Part shown: positions 52,289 through 61,301 of the stretch, in pieces
Layout of the letters: every line of letters starts with the position of its first letter
Position numbering within the stretch: the stretch's first letter is position 1
Origin: Gramella sp. KN1008
Lineage (GTDB): Bacteria; Bacteroidota; Bacteroidia; Flavobacteriales; Flavobacteriaceae
NCBI RefSeq assembly: GCF_004332155.1
Contig: NZ_SJDV01000002.1
Location: 200,193-264,192 of the forward strand
Direction: 5' to 3'
DNA: 64,000 bases
Made by a program: the position numbers and the translations under genes
The notes under the pieces: model-generated
Database searches by the model: none
Seen by the model: the letters and a program-made list of their open reading frames with translations, nothing else
Told to the model about the DNA's origin: nothing

Positions 52289-53284
52289 TTAAATTTTTAC
52301 GAGCATTTTTCCGGTATTGCGACCTTCGAATAATTCAATAAAGGCTTTGGGTGTATTTTCAAATCCCTCAAGGATAGTTTCATCATATTTCAATTTTCCT
52401 TGTTTTAACCATCCGGCAAGCTGCTGTATTGCCCTTTCAAAATCCTGCATATGATCGCGAACCAGGAACCCCTGCATTAGGGCAGATTTCTTTATCAAAA
52501 TTCCTTCAGGTCTTGGACCCATGGGAACTTCGGTTGAATTATAGATGGAAATGGCCCCGCAGTTAATAATTCTCGCAGCTTTATTTATATTCTGCAGAGC
52601 TGCATCGAGGATTTCTCCTCCAACATTATCAAAATATACATCAACTCCCTTGGGGCAGGCCTTTTTGATAGCTTTGGTCATATCTTCAGTAGTCTTGTAA
52701 TTAATACCTTCATCAAAATCAAATTTATCCGTGATATGAGTTATTTTTTCATCGCTGCCCGCTATACCAACTACTTTACAACCTTTTAGTTTTCCTATCT
52801 GTCCCACTATACTTCCTACGGCCCCCGCAGCTCCCGAGACAAGTAGCGTTTCTCCGGATTTTAGATCTCCAATTTTATCAAGGGCAAGAAAAGCCGTAAG
52901 TCCGGTTAGACCCAGAACTCCAAGATAAGCGGAAGCCGGCGCCAGAGAAGTATCAAGTTTACGCAGGTTTTCTCCAGTAGATAGTTGTTGTTCCTTCCAG
53001 TCTAACATACCTATAACATGGTCTCCTTCATTAAAATTTGGATTCCTGGACTTCACAACTTTTGCCACGATCATGGACTCTATAGGCTTACCTATCTTGA
53101 AAGGCTCGATATAGGATTCTTCATCTCGCATCCTACCTCTTAAATAGGGATCTACTGAAATATATTTGCTTTCCAGTAGAATTTCACCAGCCCTTGGCTC
53201 GTTGTTTTCTATCTCCTTGAATTCGAAATCATCTTCAGAGGGTTTCGCTTTGGGTCTGTTCTTAAGTATAATCTGTCGATTCAT
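52289..53284 (-). CDS. NADP-dependent oxidoreductase, MDR superfamily (CurA/LTB4DH-like)
   Basis: The 331-residue protein is a zinc-independent MDR. LLESKYISVDPYLRGRMRD is the typical N-terminal block of leukotriene B4 dehydrogenase and curcumin-reductase-like enzymes, followed by LGLTGLTAFLAL, the NADPH motif SGAAGAVGSIVGQIGKLKG, YFDNVGGEILDAAL, and the end GRNTGKMLVKI. It should reduce the C=C bond of alpha,beta-unsaturated carbonyls using NADPH. The physiological substrate is unknown, and detoxification is a fair guess. Confidence 0.93.
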   Translation of the reverse strand: MNRQIILKNRPKAKPSEDDFEFKEIENNEPRAGEILLESKYISVDPYLRGRMRDEESYIEPFKIGKPIESMIVAKVVKSRNPNFNEGDHVIGMLDWKEQQLSTGENLRKLDTSLAPASAYLGVLGLTGLTAFLALDKIGDLKSGETLLVSGAAGAVGSIVGQIGKLKGCKVVGIAGSDEKITHITDKFDFDEGINYKTTEDMTKAIKKACPKGVDVYFDNVGGEILDAALQNINKAARIINCGAISIYNSTEVPMGPRPEGILIKKSALMQGFLVRDHMQDFERAIQQLAGWLKQGKLKYDETILEGFENTPKAFIELFEGRNTGKMLVKI

Positions 53285-53431
53285 TTTCTAAAATTTTCTT
53301 TTCAAATTACTCGTAAATATGGCATTTAGCAAATAACATATGCCAAATTCTCCTTAAATCCTGATATTTGAAGAAAATATAGTTTCCACAATAAAAGCAA
53401 GCTGATTTCGAATTAGCTAAACGAGAAAAAT

Positions 53432-55681
53432 TTGACCGAAAAAATAAAACAATACCAGTACGAGCTTAGTAAATTTATTAGGAGTACGGACTTTTCCAAA
53501 GCCATAGTACTTACTGTAGCGATCGTATTGCCTATAGTCATTTTTTCGGCCACTGCCAGAATAGAAATAGGGATTAGCCTTGCGATGGGATGTCTCTTAG
53601 CTTCTCCAAGTGATGTTCCCGGTAGTTTTAAACACAAGGTACTGGGAATTCTTTTTGCAGCGCTGTTAGGAAGTCTTTCCTTTTTAATTGCCGGTTACAC
53701 AGGAAGCTCTTTGCTAACAGCGATCCCGATGCTTTTTTTAATGATGTTTTCGATTTCTTATTTATCTGTGTACGGATTTAGGGCATCACTGGTCACTTTT
53801 TCCGGACTTTTAGCAGTAGTATTGAGTTTTGCCAATCTTTCTACCGGTATCGAAGTATGGGAAAAATCATTACTTATCGCAGGAGGAGGCCTGTGGTATC
53901 TTTTGGTAAGTGTTAGCTGGTACTTAATAAGACCGCGTAGAGCAACCGAACAACTGCTTGCTGAAACCATGGAATTAACAGCAGAATACCTGCGCTTAAG
54001 GTCGGAACTCCTTGCCGGAACTTCTGAGGAAAAAGAGCTTAAAAAAAAGATATTTATTAAACAGGGGGAGATAAATGAACATCATGAAAGTCTGCGGGAA
54101 ATATTAATAAGCTCTCGTAGGTCATCAGGCCATTCCGGTTATTCCAGGAAACGACTTCTTATATTTATTGATCTTGTGGATATATTGGAGCTGGCGATGG
54201 CCAACCCCATAGATCAGGACCAAATGAAGGCCACTCTAAAGGAGAACAGTGAAGAACTTCAGAGGTTTGTTTCCTTAAGCAGGAATATGGCCCTTCATCT
54301 TGATAATATCGCAAGAGCTCTTTATCAAAAAACTGGCCTGTCCAAGAACGTCCTTCCCGAACAACTTGTTTCGGTTAAAGAGGTACTTTTTAAGCTTTGG
54401 GATAATGTAGATATAACTCAAAACAGGGATGTTCTTTTAGTACTTAGGAACCTTTACGATTATCAGGCGAAACAGGTACAGAAACTAACAAATATTGATC
54501 GGATATTAAATGATCTGGAGGCCAATAGCCAGTTTATTTATAAATCGAAGGATATCCGAAAGTTTCTTACCACTCAGGATTATAGCGCAAGAACTCTTTT
54601 AACGAATTTTAATTTCGGTTCAGCGATCTTCAGACATTCCCTTAGGTTATCATTAGTGGTCTTATGCGGTTACCTGATAGGTTCATATTTTTCTGTTCAG
54701 AATTCATATTGGATCCTGCTTACCATCATAGTGATAATGCGCCCCAGTTACGGCCTTACCAAAGAACGCACCCGTAAACGTATTGTAGGTACGCTTATTG
54801 GCGGTGCACTGGCCGTGGGTATTGTATATTTAACCGCGAACACCTTGGTATATACCATCCTTGGCCTGATTTCACTTACTCTAGCATTCTCCCTGATCCA
54901 GCGTAACTATACAACGGCCGCAATTTTTATTACCTTAAGTATCATTTTTATTTACGCTTTATTAAGACCGGATGTTCACGATGTGATACAATACCGCATT
55001 TTAGACACTCTCGTGGGGGCAGGTCTGGCAGCCTTTGGGAATTTGATTCTCTGGCCGAAATGGGAGTTCAAGAATATTGATAAAGTGATTTCCAGTTCAG
55101 TATTGGCTAATCTTGAATACCTTTCTGAAATTGACTGGTATTATCATAAGAAGGATAAGCTTCCGGTTTCATATAAACTAAAGAGAAAAAAGGCTTTTTT
55201 GGAAATGGGTAATTTAAGCGGTGCTTTTCAGCGTATGACCCAGGAGCCAAAATCCAGGCAGAAAGGTCTCGGGCTGGTCTATGAGGTAGTGGAACTTAAT
55301 CAGACCTTCCTTTCAGCTCTGGCCTCGATGGGGACCTATATAAGAACGCATCCTACCACCAGGGCTTCCCTGGATTTTGATATTTATACCAAGGCGATAA
55401 GCCTTAACCTGCAGAATACCGTAAATATTCTCAAGGGACTTAATATTAGAGAGAACCAGGACACAAAGATCTCTGAAGCAAGTAAATCCCTTCGTAAGAA
55501 ATTTGATAAACTTGCTCAGGCAAGGGATGAAGAGATAGAATCCGGGAAAACGAAAATAGATAAAGAAACGAGACATCGACTTCAGGAAGCACATCTAATT
55601 ACCAGCCAGCTGGAATGGCTTCTGGATATTTCTGAAAAACTTCAGCTGAAGGTGAAAAAAATAAAATCAGAAAATGAGTAA
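53432..55681 (+). CDS. FUSC-family (YccS/YhfK-like) inner-membrane protein
   Basis: The 749-residue protein has two blocks of membrane helices (about 20-165 and 395-545), each with a FUSC pattern. The second has SYWILLTIIVIMRPSYGLTKERTRKRIVGTL, matching the FUSC_2 signature. Large cytoplasmic helical domains lie between the blocks and at the C-terminus. The family includes YccS and aromatic-acid efflux proteins (AaeB), so export of an organic acid is possible. The start is TTG: an in-frame TAG at 53414 and no ATG before residue 52 leave no better choice. It overlaps the DUF6155 gene by 8 bp. Confidence 0.88.
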   Translation: MTEKIKQYQYELSKFIRSTDFSKAIVLTVAIVLPIVIFSATARIEIGISLAMGCLLASPSDVPGSFKHKVLGILFAALLGSLSFLIAGYTGSSLLTAIPMLFLMMFSISYLSVYGFRASLVTFSGLLAVVLSFANLSTGIEVWEKSLLIAGGGLWYLLVSVSWYLIRPRRATEQLLAETMELTAEYLRLRSELLAGTSEEKELKKKIFIKQGEINEHHESLREILISSRRSSGHSGYSRKRLLIFIDLVDILELAMANPIDQDQMKATLKENSEELQRFVSLSRNMALHLDNIARALYQKTGLSKNVLPEQLVSVKEVLFKLWDNVDITQNRDVLLVLRNLYDYQAKQVQKLTNIDRILNDLEANSQFIYKSKDIRKFLTTQDYSARTLLTNFNFGSAIFRHSLRLSLVVLCGYLIGSYFSVQNSYWILLTIIVIMRPSYGLTKERTRKRIVGTLIGGALAVGIVYLTANTLVYTILGLISLTLAFSLIQRNYTTAAIFITLSIIFIYALLRPDVHDVIQYRILDTLVGAGLAAFGNLILWPKWEFKNIDKVISSSVLANLEYLSEIDWYYHKKDKLPVSYKLKRKKAFLEMGNLSGAFQRMTQEPKSRQKGLGLVYEVVELNQTFLSALASMGTYIRTHPTTRASLDFDIYTKAISLNLQNTVNILKGLNIRENQDTKISEASKSLRKKFDKLAQARDEEIESGKTKIDKETRHRLQEAHLITSQLEWLLDISEKLQLKVKKIKSENE

Positions 55682-56186
55682 ACGGGCTTTTAAGAAATAT
55701 GTCAGATCTTTGGAAAAGGAAGATCTGGAAGAGCAGATCCTGGATCTTTATGAACGTTTTGATGATGTTAGGGTCTATTATAACTTTGTGTTCAATCCCA
55801 ATGAAGATAAGTTGGTAAAGGATGCAAAATTCAAGATATCTAAAGAATATTTCCCTGTAGGAAACCGCAGACCCAAGAAAAGAAGATCGGTGGCGCAAAA
55901 ACTAATAAAACATTTTCTAAAACTGGAAATGGAAGCGCACGCCCTGGCAGATGTTATGTTCTATAATATTGAGGTTGCCCAGGCTTATTCTAAAGACAGG
56001 GACAATATCACTGAAGCTTTTCAGAAAAGTATTTTCAAATCTTTTGAGCAGGCCGTAAACTTTGTAATAGAAAAAGGGGTATCCACCGAATTTATAGACA
56101 GGATGCAAAAGATAGAGACCGAAGCCGGGCAACAGGAGTGGCCTAATTCTTATAAATTCAACAGACTTATGGACAGGTTCTTATAA
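55674..56186 (+). CDS. DUF6155-family protein
   Basis: The 170-residue soluble protein has the DUF6155 blocks SKRAFKKYVRSLEKEDLEEQ and VYYNFVFNPNEDKLVKDAK with FKISKEYFP. It is predicted helical and basic in the middle (NRRPKKRRS). The function is unknown. Its ATG lies inside the end of the FUSC gene (8-bp overlap), so translation is coupled, and the T9SS protein gene follows after 9 nt. Why a soluble helical protein is tied to a FUSC exporter is unclear. Confidence 0.85.
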   Translation: MSKRAFKKYVRSLEKEDLEEQILDLYERFDDVRVYYNFVFNPNEDKLVKDAKFKISKEYFPVGNRRPKKRRSVAQKLIKHFLKLEMEAHALADVMFYNIEVAQAYSKDRDNITEAFQKSIFKSFEQAVNFVIEKGVSTEFIDRMQKIETEAGQQEWPNSYKFNRLMDRFL

Positions 56187-56195
56187 TATTGATAA

Positions 56196-58064
56196 ATGAG
56201 ATTTTACATTCTTCTTTTGTGTCTTTGTTGCGGCCTTCCGGTTAAGGCCCAGCTTAGCTTTTGCAATGGAAGCAAGGGAGATCCTATTTTTCATGAAGAT
56301 TTTGGCTCGGGGAGCGGGCTGGGGGAAGAACTGCCTGCCGGTGTTACCAATTACAATTTTGTTGAAAGGGGGCCCGGGGACGGCGAATACACGGTCGCCG
56401 ATCTAAGTTATGGTCTTAACTCCTGGCATCAGAACTCTCCAAATACGGCCATCTCCAATGGCCGTGCTCTCATAGTGAATGCTGACTTTTCAGCAGGGCG
56501 GTTTTACAGAAGGGAGGTCACCGGATTATGCGAGAATACCACTTATGAATTTTCTGCATTCTTAATGAATGTCTATGATAGGAGCAGTGGAGTTTGTATA
56601 AATGGGGGTATTCCAATTAATGTTCGTTTTGAAATCTGGGATGAGACAGATACACTGTTGCTCAAAGAAGGTAATACCGGAGATATCAGTTCTACTTCCT
56701 CACCTAATTGGAAACAGTATGCCCTTACTTTCTCTTCTGAGCCCGGACAGGATAAAGTTATTCTGAAAATGTTCAATAACGGTGATGGTGGTTGCGGAAA
56801 TGACCTTGCCATTGATGATATAATATTCAGGTCCTGTGGGGATCTCACCACTATTTCTTCTAATATTGGTTCCGATGGTGTTTTTGCAGTTTGTGAAGAA
56901 GATACTCCGGTAGGAATTTCTCTGGAGGCTATCCCGGATAATTCAGTATATGAACAACATTTCTTTCAATGGCAGGAAAGTAGTGATGGAACAGACTGGC
57001 AGGATATACCGGGCGCCACGTCAGAAACTTTTGAAGACAATATTGCCTTCACTACTTATTTTAGGGTGAAAGTTGCTGAAGATGCTGTAAACCTGTCTTC
57101 CAATGTATGCAGTTCGGCTTCAGAACCTTTTCAGGTTGAAGTGATAAAAACTCCCCAGGCTCCGGTGAGTAAAGGAGATATTATAATTTGCAGCGATGAT
57201 GATATACCGCCTTTAAGTGTATCAGGGGGCATAAATGAAAAAGTGTACTGGTATGATGCTCCCTCCGGAGGAAATCTTCTTGCAGAGGATACCTTTACTT
57301 TTACAGCAACTAGTAGTGGCACTTATTACGCTGAAGCCCGAAAGGTTGGTTTTGAATGCGAGGGAAGTCCCAGAACGAAGATCAGCCTTACAATTAATGA
57401 GGTTCCGGCGGTGAACGATGAAGTTATTCCAATTTGTCTGGATACAACTATTACGCTGGACGCTGGGATATCAGGACAACAATATATATGGGATTCTGGT
57501 GAGACCTCCCAAAGTATTATGATCGATTCCCCCGGCACTTATTCGGTAGAGATTACCAACCAGAGTAATTGTTCTTCTATAAAGATTTTTACGGTTGAAG
57601 AAGCACCGGATGCTGAAATTTCAAAGGTCATTTCTGAAGAAGGATCGGTCACCATCATCCCTGAATTTCAAGGGGAGTTCCTGTATTCTATAGACGGTGT
57701 AAATTACCAGAGATCGAATTCATTCGATTATCTGCCTGGCGGAATTTATACAGCTTATATAAAGGATCTTGCAGATTGCAAAACTGACAGCCAGGAATTC
57801 CCCCACATAGTAGTTCCAAAATTCATAAGTCCGAATAATGATGGCTATAATGACAGTTTTGAGCTAAAGGGAGTGGAGTATTTTGAAAGTTCTGAGATCA
57901 TAATTTTTGATCGTTACGGGAAATTGATAAAAGCGGGCAGGGGCGAAGATTTTATATGGAATGGTGAATTTCAGGGAATAGATCTTCCGGCAGATGATTA
58001 TTGGTATGTGATACGGATAGTAGGTTTTAAAGATAGAAAAGGTCATTTTTCCTTGATTAGGTAA
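56196..58064 (+). CDS. Secreted T9SS type B sorting-domain protein with Ig-like repeats
   Basis: The 622-residue protein has a signal peptide (MRFYILLLCLCCGLPVKAQ). An N-terminal beta-sandwich with paired cysteines (about 20-210) is followed by several Ig/PKD-like repeats (about 215-470) and the C-terminal gliding-motility-associated domain (about 540-622: PKFISPNNDGYNDSF, IIIFDRYGKLI, LPADDYWYVI). That domain directs passage through the type IX secretion system, type B. The protein should end up on the cell surface or outside; the repeats suggest adhesion or binding and no enzyme motif is seen. Confidence 0.93.
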   Translation: MRFYILLLCLCCGLPVKAQLSFCNGSKGDPIFHEDFGSGSGLGEELPAGVTNYNFVERGPGDGEYTVADLSYGLNSWHQNSPNTAISNGRALIVNADFSAGRFYRREVTGLCENTTYEFSAFLMNVYDRSSGVCINGGIPINVRFEIWDETDTLLLKEGNTGDISSTSSPNWKQYALTFSSEPGQDKVILKMFNNGDGGCGNDLAIDDIIFRSCGDLTTISSNIGSDGVFAVCEEDTPVGISLEAIPDNSVYEQHFFQWQESSDGTDWQDIPGATSETFEDNIAFTTYFRVKVAEDAVNLSSNVCSSASEPFQVEVIKTPQAPVSKGDIIICSDDDIPPLSVSGGINEKVYWYDAPSGGNLLAEDTFTFTATSSGTYYAEARKVGFECEGSPRTKISLTINEVPAVNDEVIPICLDTTITLDAGISGQQYIWDSGETSQSIMIDSPGTYSVEITNQSNCSSIKIFTVEEAPDAEISKVISEEGSVTIIPEFQGEFLYSIDGVNYQRSNSFDYLPGGIYTAYIKDLADCKTDSQEFPHIVVPKFISPNNDGYNDSFELKGVEYFESSEIIIFDRYGKLIKAGRGEDFIWNGEFQGIDLPADDYWYVIRIVGFKDRKGHFSLIR

Positions 58065-58065
58065 T

Positions 58066-58806
58066 TTAATTTTCCAGAATTTCGATTCCCAGACCATCCT
58101 GCTTTTCAAGGAAAACAATTAAATAGGCTTTTTGAGATTTGAAGGTATATTCCTTTTCCAGAATAGGCTCAGTTGAACCTTTTAAATAAACCTCTATTTT
58201 CTTGCTTCCGGCTTTAAAATGCTTTCCCAGCACCGGTTTGCCATAAGCCAGGCCTTTAGTAAGTTTCTGAGATTTCTTGTCTGTCTTAATCTTAATCTTG
58301 ATGGGTGCGATTCCGGAAGCAGCATGAAAAGCCCTTAAACTGCTTACGCCTTTTTTTAGCTTTATTTTATCCCTGAAAAGGCTATGAGTGGGAAGGAAGC
58401 CATTTTTTGTATGGTTTTCAGCCCCTGCAAACACATAATGTAGTTTATGTGAAAAACTGGCTTCATTTACTTTTGATGAGAATTCAGGTTTACCATAAAT
58501 AACAGCTGTGTATTTTTCATTTGGTGCAAGACCGGATTTTTTGTTTAGTAAAAACTTCTTTTGAGTGTGAATCTTGAGATCATAAATTTCTCCGGGAAGG
58601 CTTATATAATCTGAACAACCTCCCTCTTCGATTTTCATTTTTTCGGAATGTTGATTCTTTGAGGATTCCACCTCAACCTGAATGCCTTCCAAAGTTGCAT
58701 TAAAGATTCTCACTTCAGCATTATTGGTTTTTTGAGATTTCTCTGAACATCCAATCGTTAAAAGAATAATGAAAATCCAGGCGATATGAGATGCGACTTT
58801 TTTCAT
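58066..58806 (-). CDS. DUF4397-like lipoprotein
   Basis: The 246-residue protein has a lipoprotein signal peptide (IFIILLTIGC, lipidated Cys20). Its two internal beta-rich repeats resemble DUF4397: AEVRIFNATLEGIQVEVES then YTAVIYGKP, and LRAFHAASGIAPIKIKI then YLIVFLEKQ. It probably sits in the outer membrane or periplasm. It is 9 nt after the APC permease gene on the same strand, so the two are co-transcribed; it could be an accessory binding protein, though nothing proves that. It converges on the T9SS gene with a 1-bp gap. Confidence 0.78.
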   Translation of the reverse strand: MKKVASHIAWIFIILLTIGCSEKSQKTNNAEVRIFNATLEGIQVEVESSKNQHSEKMKIEEGGCSDYISLPGEIYDLKIHTQKKFLLNKKSGLAPNEKYTAVIYGKPEFSSKVNEASFSHKLHYVFAGAENHTKNGFLPTHSLFRDKIKLKKGVSSLRAFHAASGIAPIKIKIKTDKKSQKLTKGLAYGKPVLGKHFKAGSKKIEVYLKGSTEPILEKEYTFKSQKAYLIVFLEKQDGLGIEILEN

Positions 58807-58815
58807 TTGTTTATT

Positions 58816-60090
58816 TTAGGAATTACTTGAATATTTTTTCACCAGGGCCGGCCTGCCAACGATTATGAAAACTGCAAGCAGTAGAAGGATTCCTAACTGA
58901 ATTGGTGCAACTACCGAAAGCCTCATTAAAAGTATTATAATAACCAGACCTGAAAAAATAATGCCTACCCAGGAGATCCATTTTTTTCCTTTTTTGATGA
59001 ATCTCAGGGCTATGATATTCACTACTCCAAAGGTTATAAGGAATATAAGACTGGCAGCTTCCACCAAGGATGAAAGTTTACCTATTACGGCAAGTATTGT
59101 TGAGAGTATTCCTAAAAGAATTACAGCTCTGTATGGAACATTATTTTTCGTTTTCTTAAAGAAAGAAGGCAGCTCCTGATCATCTGCTACTCTTTTTGAA
59201 AGCTTTGCACTGGAAAATAAAGTGGAATTGATCGCTGCTGCAGTTGCAAAAACAGCTGCAACGGTCATTGCTATCAAACCGGGTAAACCGAGAGAGCTTC
59301 TTGCCGCAACCGATAATGAAACCTGTTTTTGAGCTATAATTGCAAGGCTTCCGGCAAGCATTACCGCTCCCACGGCCACAATAGCATATATAATGATTAC
59401 AAATACCACAGCGGCCATTATCGTAGGCTTTAATATTTTTTTTGGTTTCTTTATTTCATCATACTCATAAGTAAGCAGCTGAAATCCTTCATAGGCCATA
59501 AAAATACTGGCCGCTCCTATAGGAACACTCCATAATGGTCTTGGTTCGATTCCGGAAACCAGTTTCAGGGTATCCCATTGTAAAAGACCAACTATTGCTA
59601 GCCCGATCAGGGCCAGCAAATTTAAAGTTACAATAGCTATTTCTACCTTTTTTGTTTTAGTTACCCCGGCAAGATTGAGGCTTACCAGCCCCAGCATTAT
59701 ACCAATAGCACAGATTCTTGTGATTAAAGGTCCTCCATTGAATGAATATGATAAATAATGTCCAAAAGCAAAGGCATATACTGCCATGGTAAGTACATAA
59801 CCGAGGAGTAACAACCAGGATAGACTACCTGCAACCCCATCTTTATTAACTTCCCGCAAATAGGTAAATGCACCTCCGCTTTCTTCAAATTTATTGGCCA
59901 GAACTATATAACAATAGGCACTGGAACAGGCAATAATACCACTTAAAACGAAGCTTAACCAGGCCCACTGACCTGCAACCGCTACTACAACACCTAAGGC
60001 CGTGTAAATTCCACCACCTACCATTCCTCCAGCTGCAAGAGCCCATACTGATAGCCATCCAAGAGAACCTGAAGGTTTATTATTAGACAT
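58816..60090 (-). CDS. APC-superfamily amino acid permease
   Basis: The 424-residue integral membrane protein has about 12 hydrophobic segments and the APC helix-1 signature AAGGMVGGGIYTALG, where unwound TM1 binds the substrate carboxylate. EESGGAFTYLREV in the region after TM2 and YEGFQLLTYEYDEIKKPKK after TM6 are also characteristic. It should import an amino acid or amine by proton or sodium coupling; substrate cannot be named. The ATG lies 28-53 bp from an ATTACAAT inverted repeat that may be an operator. A lipoprotein gene follows 9 nt downstream. Confidence 0.92.
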   Translation of the reverse strand: MSNNKPSGSLGWLSVWALAAGGMVGGGIYTALGVVVAVAGQWAWLSFVLSGIIACSSAYCYIVLANKFEESGGAFTYLREVNKDGVAGSLSWLLLLGYVLTMAVYAFAFGHYLSYSFNGGPLITRICAIGIMLGLVSLNLAGVTKTKKVEIAIVTLNLLALIGLAIVGLLQWDTLKLVSGIEPRPLWSVPIGAASIFMAYEGFQLLTYEYDEIKKPKKILKPTIMAAVVFVIIIYAIVAVGAVMLAGSLAIIAQKQVSLSVAARSSLGLPGLIAMTVAAVFATAAAINSTLFSSAKLSKRVADDQELPSFFKKTKNNVPYRAVILLGILSTILAVIGKLSSLVEAASLIFLITFGVVNIIALRFIKKGKKWISWVGIIFSGLVIIILLMRLSVVAPIQLGILLLLAVFIIVGRPALVKKYSSNS

Positions 60091-60117
60091 AGTGAGAGAA
60101 TTGGTTAGGAGAATTAA

Positions 60118-60143
60118 ATTACAATGTTTGATAAAATTGTAAT
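60118..60143. repeat. Inverted repeat upstream of the APC permease
   Basis: ATTACAAT (60118-60125) and ATTGTAAT (60136-60143) are perfect 8-bp arms with a 10-nt spacer, 28 bp upstream of the permease ATG. It could be an operator or an RNA hairpin; there is no T-tract. Confidence 0.45.
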
Positions 60144-60195
60144 ATCAAGAATGCGTTAAGTTTCACCTAAAAAATGTAAATGCTTCTTTCTCCAA

Positions 60196-60228
60196 AAAAT
60201 AAAGCCACCCTTTAGAGGTGGCCTGAAA
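60196..60228 (-). terminator. Minus-strand terminator after the 28-aa gene
   Basis: GCCACC (60204-60209) pairs with GGTGGC (60217-60222). On the minus strand the hairpin is followed by TTTATTTTTT, so it ends a transcript coming from the 28-aa frame. Confidence 0.75.
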
Positions 60229-60253
60229 AAAAACTAAGTCTCTACACTAAAAA

Positions 60254-60340
60254 TTACTTTTTAGGTTTACTTGGTTTTGCTTTGGGAGCCTGCTTTTGCT
60301 GACTCTTTTGAGCTTTTTGCGATTTTTTTTGTTGTGCCAT
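60254..60340 (-). CDS. Putative 28-aa Lys/Gln/Ala-rich microprotein
   Basis: A minus-strand ATG at 60340 opens a 28-codon frame ending TAA. It consists almost only of Lys, Gln, Ala, Ser and Pro, starting MAQQKKSQKAQ and ending KPKK, and is strongly basic with no hydrophobic core. A rho-independent terminator lies 26 nt past the stop in the right orientation, and no other gene explains that terminator. It sits in the 419-bp gap between the APC permease and cysE; the rest of the gap is AT-rich with a few inverted repeats. Function unknown; ribosome, RNA or DNA binding would suit the charge. Confidence 0.55.
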   Translation of the reverse strand: MAQQKKSQKAQKSQQKQAPKAKPSKPKK

Positions 60341-60481
60341 TATATGGTCTTTTTTATTATATCTAATTTAATTCAGTAATCCTCAGGTTGTTTTTTTCTT
60401 AGTAAAAATTTAACTAGAAAGACTGATTAATAATTAATTATATGCCTGCTCTGATAGCTTTCTGAGTTCATTTGAATTAAG

Positions 60482-60489
60482 TAAATTTG
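60482..60489 (+). promoter_or_regulatory. -7 promoter element of cysE-cysM
   Basis: TAAATTTG fits TAnnTTTG, 20 nt before the cysE ATG. Confidence 0.5.
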
Positions 60490-60509
60490 ATTGACATTAA
60501 TAGTCAGCT

Positions 60510-61301
60510 ATGAAAATTGAAGAAATAATATCTCGAATAGAGGAGCAGAAGAATCTTCCAAATCTCAACCTGAGTATAAAAGATAAAACCGAAGCTTTTA
60601 CACATAAGCTGTTCCATACCCTGTTTGATAAGCAAACTCCCGTAAAGGATAATTTAATGGAGCTGGGAATGGAATTTGAGGTCCTGGCCAAACTTGTTTG
60701 CTGGGAGCCTGGTTCACCATGTCAGGATATATGGAGTGATTACTTGCAAATGCTTCCTGCAATTTTAGAAAAACTTAATCTTGATGCCCAGGCTATCGCC
60801 AAAAATGATCCTGCTGCAAATTCGGTAGAAGAGGTGTACCTTTCCTATCCCGGTTTTTTCGCGATAGCCATTTACAGGCTAAGCCATGAATTCTATAAAT
60901 TCGGCCTGCCACTTGTACCCAGGCTAATGACCGAATGTGCCCATAGCCTTACCGGAACCGATATAAATCCTGGTGCTAAGATTGGAGATTCTTTCTTTAT
61001 AGATCATGCGACCGGTGTTGTAATTGGAGAAACTGCTGTTATAGAAGACAATGTGAAGATCTATCAGGGCGTAACGCTGGGAGCCTTAACGGTGGACAGA
61101 ACCTTACGAAACGTGAAACGACATCCTACTATCAAAAGGAATGTGACCATCTATGCAAACGCTACGATACTGGGAGGAGAAACAACAATTGGCGAAAACA
61201 GTATTATTGGCGGGAACGTTTGGCTAACCAAATCGGTGCCTGCAAATTCAATGGTTTCCCATACTCCCCAGATAAGTATAAAAAACACTTCAGAAAAATG
61301 A
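60510..61301 (+). CDS. cysE: Serine O-acetyltransferase (EpsC-type)
   Basis: The 263-residue protein has an N-terminal helical domain (about 1-150) and a C-terminal left-handed beta helix of hexapeptide repeats: [20 protein letters not shown] with the catalytic Asp-His pair, [12 protein letters not shown], the second His region VKRHPTI, and [15 protein letters not shown]. It transfers acetyl from acetyl-CoA to L-serine, giving O-acetylserine. The stop overlaps the cysM start (ATGA), so the pair makes cysteine in one coupled unit. The C-terminal Ile typical for docking to cysteine synthase is replaced by a Lys-rich end, so complex formation is doubtful. Confidence 0.94.
   Translation: MKIEEIISRIEEQKNLPNLNLSIKDKTEAFTHKLFHTLFDKQTPVKDNLMELGMEFEVLAKLVCWEPGSPCQDIWSDYLQMLPAILEKLNLDAQAIAKNDPAANSVEEVYLSYPGFFAIAIYRLSHEFYKFGLPLVPRLMTECAHSLTGTDINPGAKIGDSFFIDHATGVVIGETAVIEDNVKIYQGVTLGALTVDRTLRNVKRHPTIKRNVTIYANATILGGETTIGENSIIGGNVWLTKSVPANSMVSHTPQISIKNTSEK

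Noticed and set aside
53320..53345. TGGCAT...ATGCCA inverted repeat between the MDR and FUSC genes
   Set aside because: Short arms, 14-nt loop, no T-tract and no second copy; not distinguishable from chance.
59540..59570. GGTTCGATTCC, resembling a tRNA T-arm
   Set aside because: It is coding sequence of the APC permease; no acceptor stem or anticodon arm can be built around it. No tRNA was found in the window.
61220..61297. Upstream extension of cysM from 61220
   Set aside because: The extra codons run in a second frame inside cysE and show no similarity to cysteine synthases; the ATG at 61298 overlapping the cysE stop is the natural start.
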